64,000 bases of DNA from Peromyscus leucopus (Eukaryota; Chordata; Mammalia; Rodentia; Cricetidae): assembly GCF_004664715.2 (NCBI RefSeq), contig NC_051063.1, positions 145,804,165 through 145,868,164 on the forward strand, given 5' to 3'. The notes under the pieces are model-generated. The model did not search any database. It was not told the origin of the DNA and saw nothing but the letters and a program-made list of their open reading frames with translations. Made by a program: the position numbers and the translations under genes. Every line of letters starts with the position of its first letter. Position 1 is the stretch's first letter. Shown here piece after piece: positions 1 to 10,515 of this stretch.

Positions 1-107
1 TATAATTCAAGGTGGTAATCCCAAGGTAAGAACTTACTCCCCTCTGAAAATTTATATTCTTCTTTCCTTAGAAAACTGTAAAAATGTGTATGTGTATGGT
101 TGGTTGG

Positions 108-292
108 TTTGGTTTAGGCATTTATTTTTCTCTGTATTTGAGTGTCTCGTCTGTGTGTTTGTATGGGCATCAGAAAGTACAAGATCTCCTGGAACCAATG
201 GTTGTGAGCCACCATGTGGATACTGGAAACCGAAATCCGGTCCTCTGGAAGAACAATAAGGCTCTTAACCACTGGGCTCTCTCTCCAGCCCC
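108..292 (-). mobile_element. B2/B3-superfamily SINE (tRNA-derived), antisense
   Basis: Read on the minus strand it begins with the tRNA-like head (ggctggagagagagcccagt), followed by the pol III box-bearing region and the 'cacatggtggctcacaacc'-type middle. Several substitutions mark it as moderately old. It is non-coding. Confidence 0.88.
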
Positions 293-419
293 TTTCCTTT
301 GAAATCTTGACGGAAGCTTCCATGAACCCTAACTTTTGCATGATGGGAGAGGCAAGCAAATATGCCCTTTGAATGAGGAGATACTATAGTGAAAAAAACA
401 GTGACGTGGAAGTGTGCAT

Positions 420-421
<2 letters not shown>

Positions 422-455
<34 letters not shown>

Positions 456-469
456 ATGTGTGTGTGTGC
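422..469. repeat. (TG)n microsatellite
   Basis: A near-perfect TG dinucleotide tract with one 'catg' interruption near its right end. No flanking SINE head is visible. Confidence 0.95.
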
Positions 470-1217
470 AGGGACTGGGGGGTGCGGGGCGGGGGAGCTG
501 CCCATTGGGAGCTGGAACCACACAAGAACGTACCTTCAGTAATGAAGAAAGTGAGCTTCCTGGCTCCGAGATGGCTTGGGGGATAGCTCACATTCCCTAC
601 CTTAGGCTTGTGACAGGAAAAGGAGAGTCTGTGCTTCAAGTCAGAGTACAGAAAGCAACCAATGCATATGGGACAGAGAGTATTCTGGCTAACGTGGAAT
701 CCAAAATTGTCATGAAAGCGAGAGGCGACATGGGGCCATTTGCTCATACTTTCCCAGAGACGCTTCTGAAATGACATGGAGCCAAGGGCACAGGAAAAGA
801 ACCCTGCACCGTAGCATGGGTGGGATGGGGGCAGGGTGGGTTTCCGGTCCGTCCTGGTAACTGGGGAATGCTAGTCTTTGGGGACACTTCTTCAATAGGC
901 ACTCAACAACCTTGGAACTTGAACTTCCCAAGACAGAGTCTGAAGTGGCACCGGCAGGTGGAAACGTCTTGATTCCGCTGTCTGTCTGTCTGTTTGTTTT
1001 TCCTCACTTTGTTTCAGTTCACTGCGGCATTTTTTCCTTCTTCTCAGGGAATAAGTGAATTTCCCGGAATAAGAATCATGAATTTTCTATAGGACCCAGT
1101 GGGCAGGCATCATTTTTCAAGGCCAGTTTGTGGAGACTTTCCTTGACAGTAAATTCAGAGATTTAACCACAGTTCAGAGAGCCTGAAATTGTATGTGGCG
1201 GTGGTGTGGGGGTAAGG
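470..1217. other. Unrecognised non-coding interval
   Basis: No recognisable gene or repeat family. It holds a short CTGT/TTTG-rich low-complexity patch near 980-1005. The overlapping open frames run into the TG tract and have no recognisable protein content. Confidence 0.5.
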
Positions 1218-1292
1218 GGAGCTGGGGTGAGGATTGGACCTAGGTAGAGCATGCTAAACAAGGGCTCTTCCATTGACTAGCCCAACCCACCC
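1218..1292 (-). mobile_element. ID-like SINE remnant, antisense
   Basis: The antisense pattern 'gagcatgctaaacaagggctcttcc' (split here: gagcatgctaaacaaggg, then ctcttcc) followed by 'attgactagccc' parallels the reverse complement of the tRNA-Ala-derived ID element (agcatgctaggcaagcgctc...). It is diverged and old. Confidence 0.6.
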
Positions 1293-2407
1293 TGGGAGGC
1301 TGGGTTGAAAGATGGATGGTTTTTAACCTCTTGCCTTCACCCCTCCCTGCCTAGCACATATCAAATCTAGGACTATCCCAGGGAGCAAAGAGGGCATACA
1401 TTTTGCTGATTCATGCAAGTGAGTAATTCACTTAAAAAAAATTTTTTCCCCATTGAACTTAACTAAACTCCAACCCCTTATGCACCTTACATCACTGCTA
1501 AATCTTTTCCAATCTAATGGATGAAAGTGGAACCACTTCTTGATTTTTTTTCATTATTCTTTTCTCCCCTTCTTTCCAGATGTCACATTTAGGCAGGATG
1601 CATTCTTGGCTGAGAGGAATGGTACAGTTGTGATGAAGATGTCCATGCTCAGTGGCTCTAGGACATTGGTGCCCACAATCCTGCACACTTGTCCGTGGTC
1701 TGCCCAGTAGCCAGGCCAAAGCAGGTGCCTCTATGTCCTCTTACTCCATTATCAAGGCTTCCCAGCACATCTGTGTTCCCTTGGTGCTATACAAACATTG
1801 GCTTTGCCACCCTGGGTTGATGGCGGCTCTGGGAGACCACCCTGGCCATCTGCCAGGACAAGTTCCTGCTGGTGTGGCTACTTCTACCATGGCACTAGGG
1901 TGTGTATGGGCTTCTCCAAGAGGCTTGCTTGTGCCCAGCTTTACATTCTTTCACTTCACTTATTTATTAAAGAAGCCAAAAACCTTGGGTTATTAATGAC
2001 TATTATCATTACTATGTAGTTTTTAAAACCCCTCAGGCATTCAGGTGTATTTCTCTCCCTATCCATGTGTAGAAGAAGCTTCTAGATCCCAAACAAGAAC
2101 AGAATGAAGAGAAAGGGCTGCAATGGGCTTTGAGGCAGGAGGAGACAGGTGCTGCTGTACCAAGGTTCTGAAAAGCAAGCAAGAGACACCAATTTGGGCT
2201 TAATTCGGGCAAAGGGAATCTTTCAAAAGGGCATCAGGTAGCAGACAGAACCATATGGAGGCCTACAGCACAAGTACAAGCAAGGAATGAAACCACAGCA
2301 CAGACCTGGCCTGACGGGTCCACCCCAGCACCTCCACGCAACATCTTTGCTTCTTCTGTCTCAAGAGCTGCGCTCAGTGGCTACACTATCTCTGTGAATA
2401 CTACCAT
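1293..2407. other. Unresolved interval, possible old pseudogene or unclassified repeat
   Basis: About 1.1 kb without a repeat I can name. 1575-1960 is more GC-rich than its flanks and stays open in more than one frame on both strands, ending near a TTTATTAAAGAAG stretch that resembles a 3' end. I recognise no protein family in any frame. It could be a decayed processed pseudogene, an old LTR or plain intergenic sequence. Confidence 0.35.
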
Positions 2408-3254
2408 CTATTTCTTCCCGAGTTGGTTGCTATAATTTGAGCCTGGATGCAAGGCATCCTGGGAGAAGGAAGTGTTGCTGGACATACTACCTCTTGGGTG
2501 GTTGTTTTTACTCCACACCAAGACTGCCACACATAGACACTTCACCCCTGGCACCAGCATCAGCACCAGCATTAGCACCACTGGACGTGGTAGCAGCAGT
2601 GGTGATGCTCCAACCAAAGACCAAGGTTCAAATGTTGAGAAATCAAATAATCACAGGGGTTCTTTCTCTTTTCCCATAAGACGCTCGGGATGAGGTTGCT
2701 AAGGAGGTTCTCTCGTCTCCAAGATGCTCCACTCAAACATCCAAATCAAGTGGCAAGTGGGACCCGATGGAGCCACAGTGACAAGGAGGAAGAACGTAGG
2801 CATGACCAGGATCAAAGGAAGCACAAGGAAAGAGCCTATTGAGGAGCCTGGGGTGAGTCAGAGGAGCCCTGCTCCTAGCACTGCTGGGCTAGGTGAAGAA
2901 ACAGAAGGAAGAGCCACCGTGACCAGTCAGCCCCCCTGCCCAATAGCGGAGCTCCTGAGTGACAGCTGCTCTGCCCGGCCTCCCTCCCATTTCCCCAGAT
3001 GCAATGTGACACACACCAGATTCTGCCACACTCAGTTCTCACCGAGAGGCAGCAAGAAAGAACTCAACTCTCGGATGTGGCTGTCAGTGACAACCTGCCA
3101 TCCGCTGCACGAGGGAAGAAAGGTCGGGAAAGCAAGGGCTGGTGAAGGGAAAAGTCCCAGGTGAACCATAACCACAGCTCCCTGTTCATCCACATAGAGA
3201 GCTTTTGGCCTCTTTTGCACCTAAAAGCCATTTCCCCCAGGGAAGTAATTATTC

Positions 3255-3255
<1 letters not shown>
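2408..3255. other. Unresolved interval with two open frames
   Basis: It holds a plus-strand frame at 2724-3164 (146 codons) and shorter frames at 2437-2693. One reading around 2740-2850 gives a charged K/R/D/E-rich string broken by stops, as a decayed processed pseudogene might. Codon content is otherwise unremarkable and no family is recognised. I do not call a gene. Confidence 0.3.

Positions 3256-3309
<54 letters not shown>
3256..3309. repeat. (TG)n microsatellite
   Basis: A pure TG tract of about 27 units followed by a G-rich stretch (ggtggggggt). Confidence 0.97.
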
Positions 3310-5705
3310 GGGTGGGGGGTGCCAGCCACCAGATGTCAAAGTAGACACGAGACAGGAAGAGAAGCAAGTATTTCCACACACTGTGCTTACGGTTTCCTGT
3401 CTCTGGGGTTGCTCCGGTCAGCCTGGCTGGGTGGCTCTTCCTGCCCTTTCCTAAATCTTAAGCACTTCTGTGTCTCCTGTTACCCTGCTTGTGGATGCCA
3501 CAGACTTCCTTTGATTAGAGAGAAACAGCCACATCAATATGGGTGGTTGTTAGGAGCCATTCAAAGATATGCCCATTGCATTTAAACACATACAGGGCCA
3601 AAGTGAAGGCTAGGTAAATGCCCAGGATACTCAACTAGAAATGACATCCTGCCCTGGAACACAAATGTCATTTGCCCCAGGCCCTGACACAGGCATCACC
3701 TCCCAGTGTTCACTCCCCAGGACTCCAAATTCCCCACACTCAATGGCTCAGTTATTGCCTCAGACGCAACCCATGCCACTTGGAAAGGCCAAGATACTCA
3801 GGAGGCCATAGTGTCACAAGTCAATAGGAAACACAGGGGTGGTATCATTGACCTAATCTCTTTGTTCTGAAAAACAACTCAGATTAAAATGAATCATTTC
3901 TGAAACCCCAAAATGGACCTGCTCTGTGAATTCTTTCAAAGGTCATCTTAATAATCCAAACCAGCCACATAACCAAGAAAGTATTTTAGCCTGAGATGGT
4001 TGAAAACACCCCTAGGCAGGTGCTGGTTGCTTGGGGTAAGGCACACATTTTTAGAGCCTCAATTCCAGATAATGGGGGTGTTCCCGTTTGCCTTTTCACA
4101 GCGCAATAACCCCGAGTCTTCTATTGGGCACTCTCACCCTATATCAAATTGAATAAATCATGAACACAAGAGAAATTTGCAGATGAACAGATAGGATGTT
4201 GCACTCCATGAGTGCATCAAAGGCAGGGATGCAGCATCAGACAAAGGATGCACTTAGCTAATGAGGGAACAGAAGAGAAACGTGGCCTCTCTTCCAAGGA
4301 TGAAGTCATCCCAGAGGGTTTAGTTGGTGCCCTCAGATTCCCTTTCTTGAGGCTTCCACATGAGTGGTTCCCTTGGCCCCCTCATTCTCCACCACCACAG
4401 AGCAGAGGGCTCAAGGAATCCCCGGATTCATGCACACTCATGTGTGAAGGGTCAGTATCAGCCAAGCAGAGAACCAACATGGAGTGTGAAGACACACTCA
4501 GCGGAACCAGAGATGCTTACTGGCCCGCCTGGATGGGGCAACGGTTCTTCGTGGTCAGCATTTCTGGGGAGGGATAGCATGGTTATCCTGTTCACTGAGT
4601 ATAGGTGGAAATTCCAGCTCTGAGCTTTCTTACTCTTGCTGTGTCCGTGAAGATTTCTGCTGGGGGATGAAATGGGATCCTATTTGTGCAGATGCCCAGG
4701 CACATCAGCTGTTCATAGTACTATAGGGTCCATTCAGAAACCCATGTGACCAGAACTGGTTCCTCTGGGTATCATCAGAGCCAGCCAGGTTCCATTGGAA
4801 AACTTTGCTCAAGCCTGGACTATCCAGGGGTGTATGTACAGAAAGCCATCCCTCCTCAGCCTCCAGAGTACCCCAAGCCATTGTGCAAGTGTCTCTGGCC
4901 TGCAGGGGTGCTGAATATCAGTCTCTTAGCATTTATTCATGTGCCTTCTGGAATAGCCCCTGGAGGCTTTGGCTTTGGAATGCATCACACTACCTGACAC
5001 CTGACTCTTCATTTCAGAAGCTATACAGGACATGGAGTTCCCATGTAATTAGCTCAAAATTAATTTAGCCACAATGGCTTATTATTAGATTTAATTATAA
5101 ATGAAACGATTCACCAGGGATGTTTTACTTTGTAAACAAGCACCTTGGAGTCTGCAGGGAATTTAGGTGTTTTTTTTTTTTTTCTTTCTAGTCTCTAGTA
5201 ACTGCGGGGTTTTAAAAAAAATAGTGGCCACCCTCCAAAAAAAGTCATTTGGATATAGCTTCAGAGCAGAGTCCTTTGGTATCCTGGCTTGGGATGGGAC
5301 AGTCGGTTCCCGAGCAGCCTGCTGGGTGAGGGAAGGTGCTCTTTACTTTTAATACACTGTCCAAGATCACCTGGCCCCTTTCCACAATCCAGGTGCTTGT
5401 GCAGCTAAGTCAGTTGCTGGAGTTAAAGAGTTCAAACACAAGGTTTGGGTTTATCACCCCCCAAAACACTTGCAAGTGATGTATCTCAGCACACGGTGAT
5501 GCCACAGCAGAGCTAGACAGAAATGATCACATCTAAGCTTCCCAGTTTAAACACTTATGCATTCATCTTAAGGTGTAATGAAATGGAAAACATTCATTCC
5601 TTCTGTGACGTCAGAGCCGTACACACGTTCAAGTTAAAGGTGGGTCATTTGAAGAACGCTATCGAAGTTTTTGGAAAGGAAAACTTAATGTAACTAAAAG
5701 TTAAA
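3310..5705. other. Unrecognised non-coding interval with AT-rich patch and CRE
   Basis: 2.4 kb with no recognisable gene, SINE or LINE. Notable contents are an AT-rich stretch at 5045-5105 with several TAATTA/AATTAA homeodomain-type cores, a T-run at 5171-5183, and a CRE palindrome at 5606. Open frames here show no recognisable domains. Confidence 0.45.
5606..5613. promoter_or_regulatory. Perfect CRE palindrome (TGACGTCA)
   Basis: The full 8-bp CREB/ATF site occurs once, in unrecognised sequence. No CpG island, TATA box or exon is visible nearby, so if functional it would be distal. A single site can also occur by chance. Confidence 0.35.
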
Positions 5706-6003
5706 CAAGAAACTAGGGAGACGGCTCTGTGGATGAAGTACTTGCCACACAGGCATGGGGAACCTGAGTTTGGATCTTCAGTACCCATGTCAAAAAGCCT
5801 GGTGTGGCTGTGAACCCCTGTAACTCCAGCGCTGGGGAGTCCCGGGTTGGAGACAGGTAGATTTCCAGAGCTTACTGGCCAGTCTATCCAACCCATCAGT
5901 GAATACCAGATTTTCAAGAAACCTTGTGTCAGGAAACAAGGAGGGGAATGAGAGAAAAGAATACCAACATCAACCTGTGGCTTCTGAGTGTCCGTGCACG
6001 TGC

Positions 6004-6005
<2 letters not shown>
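5706..6005 (+). mobile_element. B4-family SINE (tRNA-like head plus B1-like half)
   Basis: The left part (agggagacggctctgtggat) is a decayed tRNA-type SINE head. The right part from about 5800 is B1-like (gcctggtgtggctgtgaacc, then ctgtaactccagcgctgggg). The CA tract at 6008 follows as its tail. Confidence 0.75.

Positions 6006-6007
<2 letters not shown>

Positions 6008-6047
<40 letters not shown>
6008..6047. repeat. (AC)n microsatellite
   Basis: A pure AC tract at the 3' end of the preceding SINE, probably grown from its tail. Confidence 0.96.
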
Positions 6048-6049
<2 letters not shown>

Positions 6050-6054
6050 TGTTA

Positions 6055-6190
6055 TACATTTGTCATCTCAGCATTTGGAGAGCTGAGGGTATGAGGATCA
6101 TGAGTTAGATGCTATCCTGGGCCACATAGTGAATTCAAGGCCCACCTAAGTCATGTGAGGGCCTGTCTCATCAAAACAAAACAGAAAAAA
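6055..6190 (+). mobile_element. Old B1-type SINE
   Basis: Diverged 7SL-derived pattern: 'gtcatctcagcatttggaga' (consensus aatcccagcactcgggagg), then 'tgggccacatagtgaattc' and 'ggcctgtctcatcaaaac' with an A-rich tail. Confidence 0.72.
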
Positions 6191-7660
6191 AAAATAGCAA
6201 CCACGATGACATGTGACAAGAGCCAAGACTAAAGTATGAGAGGTGGTGTCTCAGAGCCCAGCCAAGTCAGGAGCATCCCCTGCAACTTCAATGGAACTTT
6301 TGGGTCTTTGCCCCATTCCAGACTACCCTGGGTGGAATTGGCATTTTTATCACGTTCCTAGGAGTTTGGCAGGCTCTTATAGAATTTCAGAAAAGTGTCT
6401 AAGAAAACCCTGGGGCAGAGTCCCCTGGCACAGTTTGGATTGCTTAACAGGTCCAAAGCATCTAGCTGAGTTCACTCTGGCAAAGACCAGGTAGCCTTTG
6501 GATTGTCTGTGCCCGGTTTCCACTATGTCAGGAGCTAGGCCGCCCTCAGTGGCCTTCCCTTTCCTGTGTAAAAGCATGAGCTCATCTGGCTCTAGAGCCG
6601 AGCCCAGGAAGTCTCACCTATGAGAAGACGAAGGAGCGCTGGGCAGAAGCAGGCTCCCATGGCCCAGGATGGCTTCCCAGCCGCTCATGGCTGAGCCCGA
6701 GGAGAAGGCTGGGGAGGGCTGCCAGCTGCAGGGCCCAGAAGATAAGAGTGTTAATTTAGCTTGGCTGACATCCAGTAAGCTGAGCAAAGCAAGGCCTGCA
6801 AGCTCAGAGTAAAAATAAATAAATAAAATAAAAATAAGTTGGCAGCTGTCTTGGCTCCCTTTGTAACACTAGCTACACGGGTTCTGCGCATCCCCGGTGC
6901 CTGTCAGGCACTGTGTCAGAGACCTGGCGTGGCCGTCCCCCGTCCCTCAGCAAAACCCCGATGCGGGTTGAGTTGCCGCCTCCATCTCACAGGGAGGATG
7001 GAGTGACTCTGGTCACTCAGCCCTCCACTCACCCCCCACTGTTTTCTGTAGCCCTAGGCAGGAAGCGGAAACAGGCTAGTTGTCTTTAAGGCTGCAGCGG
7101 GACCAACCGACCCCTAGCAGATGCAGGGTTTGAAAGAGCTCTCCTGTATCCTAGTAAGGTTTCAGAACAGGAAGCTGTGTCTTCATCGTCCTCAGCTGGA
7201 GCGCACCATCCCGTCACTCACTCAACCCTGAACGCTGATGCAGACGACTTGCACCGTCAGCCACGTGGCAAACTGGGAGACGAAGCAAGTTTGCCAAAAC
7301 ACCCATCTTAAGGCAGACGCACCTGTGACAAATAGCCCACGTGGCTGCCCCTCTCCGAGATACCGCAAAAGATAAAAGGAGGTCACTTAAAGAACGTGCA
7401 TATCATGTGCCTGATACACGACTGTGCCTTGGTCCAGGGGCTCTTACCTACCTCTGTCTCCCCCTCTCTCCCCCTCCCCGCCCTTCTCTCCCTTTCCCTC
7501 CCCTCTGTATGTGCCAGGTACATTCTGAACCATTTCTTCCATTCATCCCACAGACACCTGAAGAGACCAATTCAAACTCTATCCAAATTGGAACGGATTC
7601 TCCCACTGGCAAGGGAATTGGAGAAACTTTCCCTTAAATGTTGTGTCTCAACATTATTAA
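6191..7660. other. Unrecognised non-coding interval
   Basis: No gene or named repeat seen. A GC-richer part at 6570-6790 contains an AGATAAG GATA-type motif (6738) beside GTTAATTT. An AAAT-rich simple patch follows at about 6811-6838. The stretch at 7440-7510 is pyrimidine-rich. Confidence 0.45.
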
Positions 7661-7669
7661 TTCATCTAC

Positions 7670-7830
7670 CCTTTTTTGTTTTGTTTTTCAAGACAGGGTT
7701 TCTCTGTGTAGCTTTGGAGCCTGTCCTGGATCTCGCTCTGTAGACCAGGCTGGCCTCAGACTCACAGAGATCCGCCTGCCTCTGCCTCCCCAGTGCTGGG
7801 ATCAAGGGCATGGGCCACCATCATCCAGCT
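7670..7830 (-). mobile_element. B1 SINE, antisense, with TSD
   Basis: Antisense B1 from the T-rich tail (ttttgttttgtttttcaaga) through 'gggtttctctgtgtagcttt' to the inverted head 'gccaccatcatccagct'. It is flanked by a 9-bp direct repeat, ttcatctac, at 7661-7669 and 7831-7839, proving retrotransposition at this site. Confidence 0.96.
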
Positions 7831-7839
7831 TCATCTACA

Positions 7840-9637
7840 TTTTTTTTTTTAAAGCAAACATTTTGTGTCCTTCCTCAAAATCATTTGAAATTTCTAGTGG
7901 AATTGAACACTGTGATTCAAAGCCAAACAAGTGCATTGTATAAATTTAATATGTTTCGTGAAACTGTCCCCACCCCTTGAGATTCTAATATGACCTTCCA
8001 TCAAAGACAGCCTGGCTGCTCCCAGTTGAGTCCTAATAGATGAAGCAAGTGTCAGAATGTGATGACCACGTATGGACAGGAAGACAGACCTCCAATTCTT
8101 TCACATCCTGGTACTCTAAACTGCCCAGCACCCTGTGAAAGAATTTATATCCCCTCCCTCCATTGACACGTAAATGATCAAAAGTGGACTCATCATAATC
8201 TTACCTGCCCCTTGATAAAGTGATAGGCTAGGAGGTGGGCACATGACACATCTGGACCAATCACAGAACATTTCATCTCTCCCTGGCTACAAGGGTTGGT
8301 GCAGGAGTATCATCACGAGATCTCACCCTGCCTGGACTATTTGAATTGTTGGTGCCTGGGAGTGGTTAAGGACAGAAAGAGGGCTCTGCTCTGGAATCTA
8401 CAGTGTTGCCAAGGGGAACCTGAAGGAGTGGTCTGAGACAGTAAAGCCCACCCTCAAGGAGAGGCCCTGGTGAGAGGCAGAGAAGGAGGAACAGTCCAGG
8501 GAAGGCGTTGCTCTCAGCTTCTGTGGGCTCCATTGACCCGGGAGACACTGCCAACCTGATCTGCATGAAATAATGATTTCTCTTATTTTTAGCTGCAATT
8601 TGTTTAGTTAAGCTTCCCTTCATGCCCTCAGCCACGAACAAGAACAACCTAGCTAAAATAAGGATGCAGAGGTCCTGGGTGGTGCTCCTTGGTGCTGGGT
8701 AATTGGCCTTGATCATTCCTGTTGCTATGATTTCCTGCCTCTGCCTTTTCTCTCTTGGTCTTTCCATCCTCACACTTCTTTAGTTCTTTTTCAACATATC
8801 CTTTTGTCCCTCAGCCTTCTGAGTCTTCTGGGCCTTGGCTGCTGGTGGACACTTCTCACAGTGTTTTTTCATCTAGGAAACCAAGGTGCCCACAAGCGTG
8901 CCCCCCCTCCCCCACTCTCTGTGCTCCGTGATCTGTCTGCTGACCTGGCTGGACTTGGCCCAACTGCTGGAGGCACCCACCCTGGCCAGATGTGCCTTGG
9001 TGGGTGGAAGGACTCAAGCCACAGACAACTTGACAAATGCACACAGGAAGCGGCCCCACTTCCTCAGAAGCTGCCCAAACGGCTGCAGTACAATTTTAGC
9101 ATCTGGCTATCCAAGCAAGTTGGGCCTGATACATTTATAAAAATCATTGGCTGAAGAAATCAGATTCCAAAATCCCATCTGGGAGCTTTTTTTTTTTTCC
9201 TCTCTCTCTCTCTTTAGTGCCGCACGTGTTTTAGGAGGAGAAGTCAATGAACATCATCACATTTAATTTTAATTTGCACAGAGACATGAGACATGATGAG
9301 TCCAAAAGATTCAGGTGACAAATGCAAGCTCATGCAATTGGCTATTGTGTCAGCCATGGAGCCAGTGAAGCAGGAATTCAAGTCCCGTTTAGCTGCATCA
9401 GCTCAGCCGAGTTCTTAATTCTTTAGCATTTCTTTCCCTGTCCAGAACATCGAGGCAGTAAAGTGTGAATTTGCAGTACAGTTGCTCGGGGATGCTGTTG
9501 CCACTCTGGCCTTCATCTAGCTACCTTTGTGTGTTTGCACCGAGTAACTGGTCAGTGGTACAGAACTGTTGCCACAGCTCAATTACCAAGTTCGTGTGGG
9601 GCTTGTTGGATTCAGAAATGTCATAAACTGGGTTAAA
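7840..9637. other. Unrecognised non-coding interval
   Basis: 1.8 kb without a repeat family I can name. 8200-8300 contains a CCAAT-bearing stretch (ggaccaatcacag) that may be a very old repeat. 8760-9130 stays open on both strands but shows no recognisable domain. A T/TC-rich tract lies at 9188-9215. Confidence 0.45.
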
Positions 9638-9650
9638 ATCCCAGTTAACA

Positions 9651-9797
9651 GCCGGGCAGTGATGGTGCCTTTAATCCCAGCACTCAGGAGGCAGAGGCAG
9701 GTGGATCTCTGTGAGTTCGAGGCCAGCTTGGTCTACAGAGGGAGATCCAGGACAGGCTCCAAAGGTACACAGAGAAACCCTGTCCCCAAAAACCAAA
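9651..9797 (+). mobile_element. B1 SINE, sense, with expanded tail and TSD
   Basis: A full B1: head 'gccgggcagtgatggtgcct', 'aatcccagcactcaggaggc', and the 'acacagagaaaccctgtccc' 3' end. Target duplications atcccagtt(a/g)ac lie at 9638-9649 and 9931-9942, so the microsatellites at 9800-9930 sit inside the inserted element as its tail. Confidence 0.97.
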
Positions 9798-9799
9798 AT

Positions 9800-9930
9800 A
9801 ATAGTAGTAGTAGTAGTAATAATAATAATAATAATAATAATAATAGAAAGGAAGGAAGGAAGGAAGGAAGGAAGGAAGGAAGGAAGGAAGGAAGGAAGGA
9901 AGGAAGAAGGAAAGAAGGAAAGAGAGAAAG
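9800..9930. repeat. Compound (TAG/TAA)n-(GGAA)n microsatellite in a B1 tail
   Basis: TAGTAG units pass into TAA units (to about 9845), then GGAA/GAAG units to 9930. The tract lies between the B1 body and its 3' target-site duplication, so it derives from the A-tail. It reads open in all frames, which explains the spurious low-complexity frames here. Confidence 0.95.
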
Positions 9931-9942
9931 ATCCCAGTTGAC

Positions 9943-10460
9943 CGTACTGTGTTATATTGCATAATGTTTGTTAAAGCTGGAGGGAATGGTCATTGCTGCC
10001 TGTCACTGTCATTCAGGCCACAACCACCGCATTTGAAATACAGAACTTTCTGAACCACTGGCCATCCCAGAAGCGTACAAGCCTCTCCTTGTGTGGGTGC
10101 TTAAGAAGCACAAATCCCTTCTGACTCTCCACTGAAGTTTGCACTGTATTCCTTTGCATGTTAATGAAAACGAGTTTTAGAGCATTCCCAGTTGTCTAAC
10201 TAGCCAGAACGGTAAACCAACTAGTTCTTCATGTTAAAATCTGACTAGCCTAAAGGTAGGGAGTAAGACTACACTTTTCACTATGGAGGGAGAGAAGGAA
10301 GCCTTCCCATTTAAACTCATGTTCATTATTGACTTAAACACGTAAGTCTATTTTCAGATCCCAAGGGTTAGCACTCATGAATATATCCTTTTTTAAAAAA
10401 TAGAATTTTGTGGTAAGATGACCAAATAGTTTAGGAGGAGAGAAAAATATGACCTTGTGT

Positions 10461-10515
<55 letters not shown>

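Noticed and set aside
265..777. 170-codon minus-strand frame containing a His-Thr run
   Set aside because: The His-Thr run is the translated TG microsatellite, and the rest overlaps a SINE.
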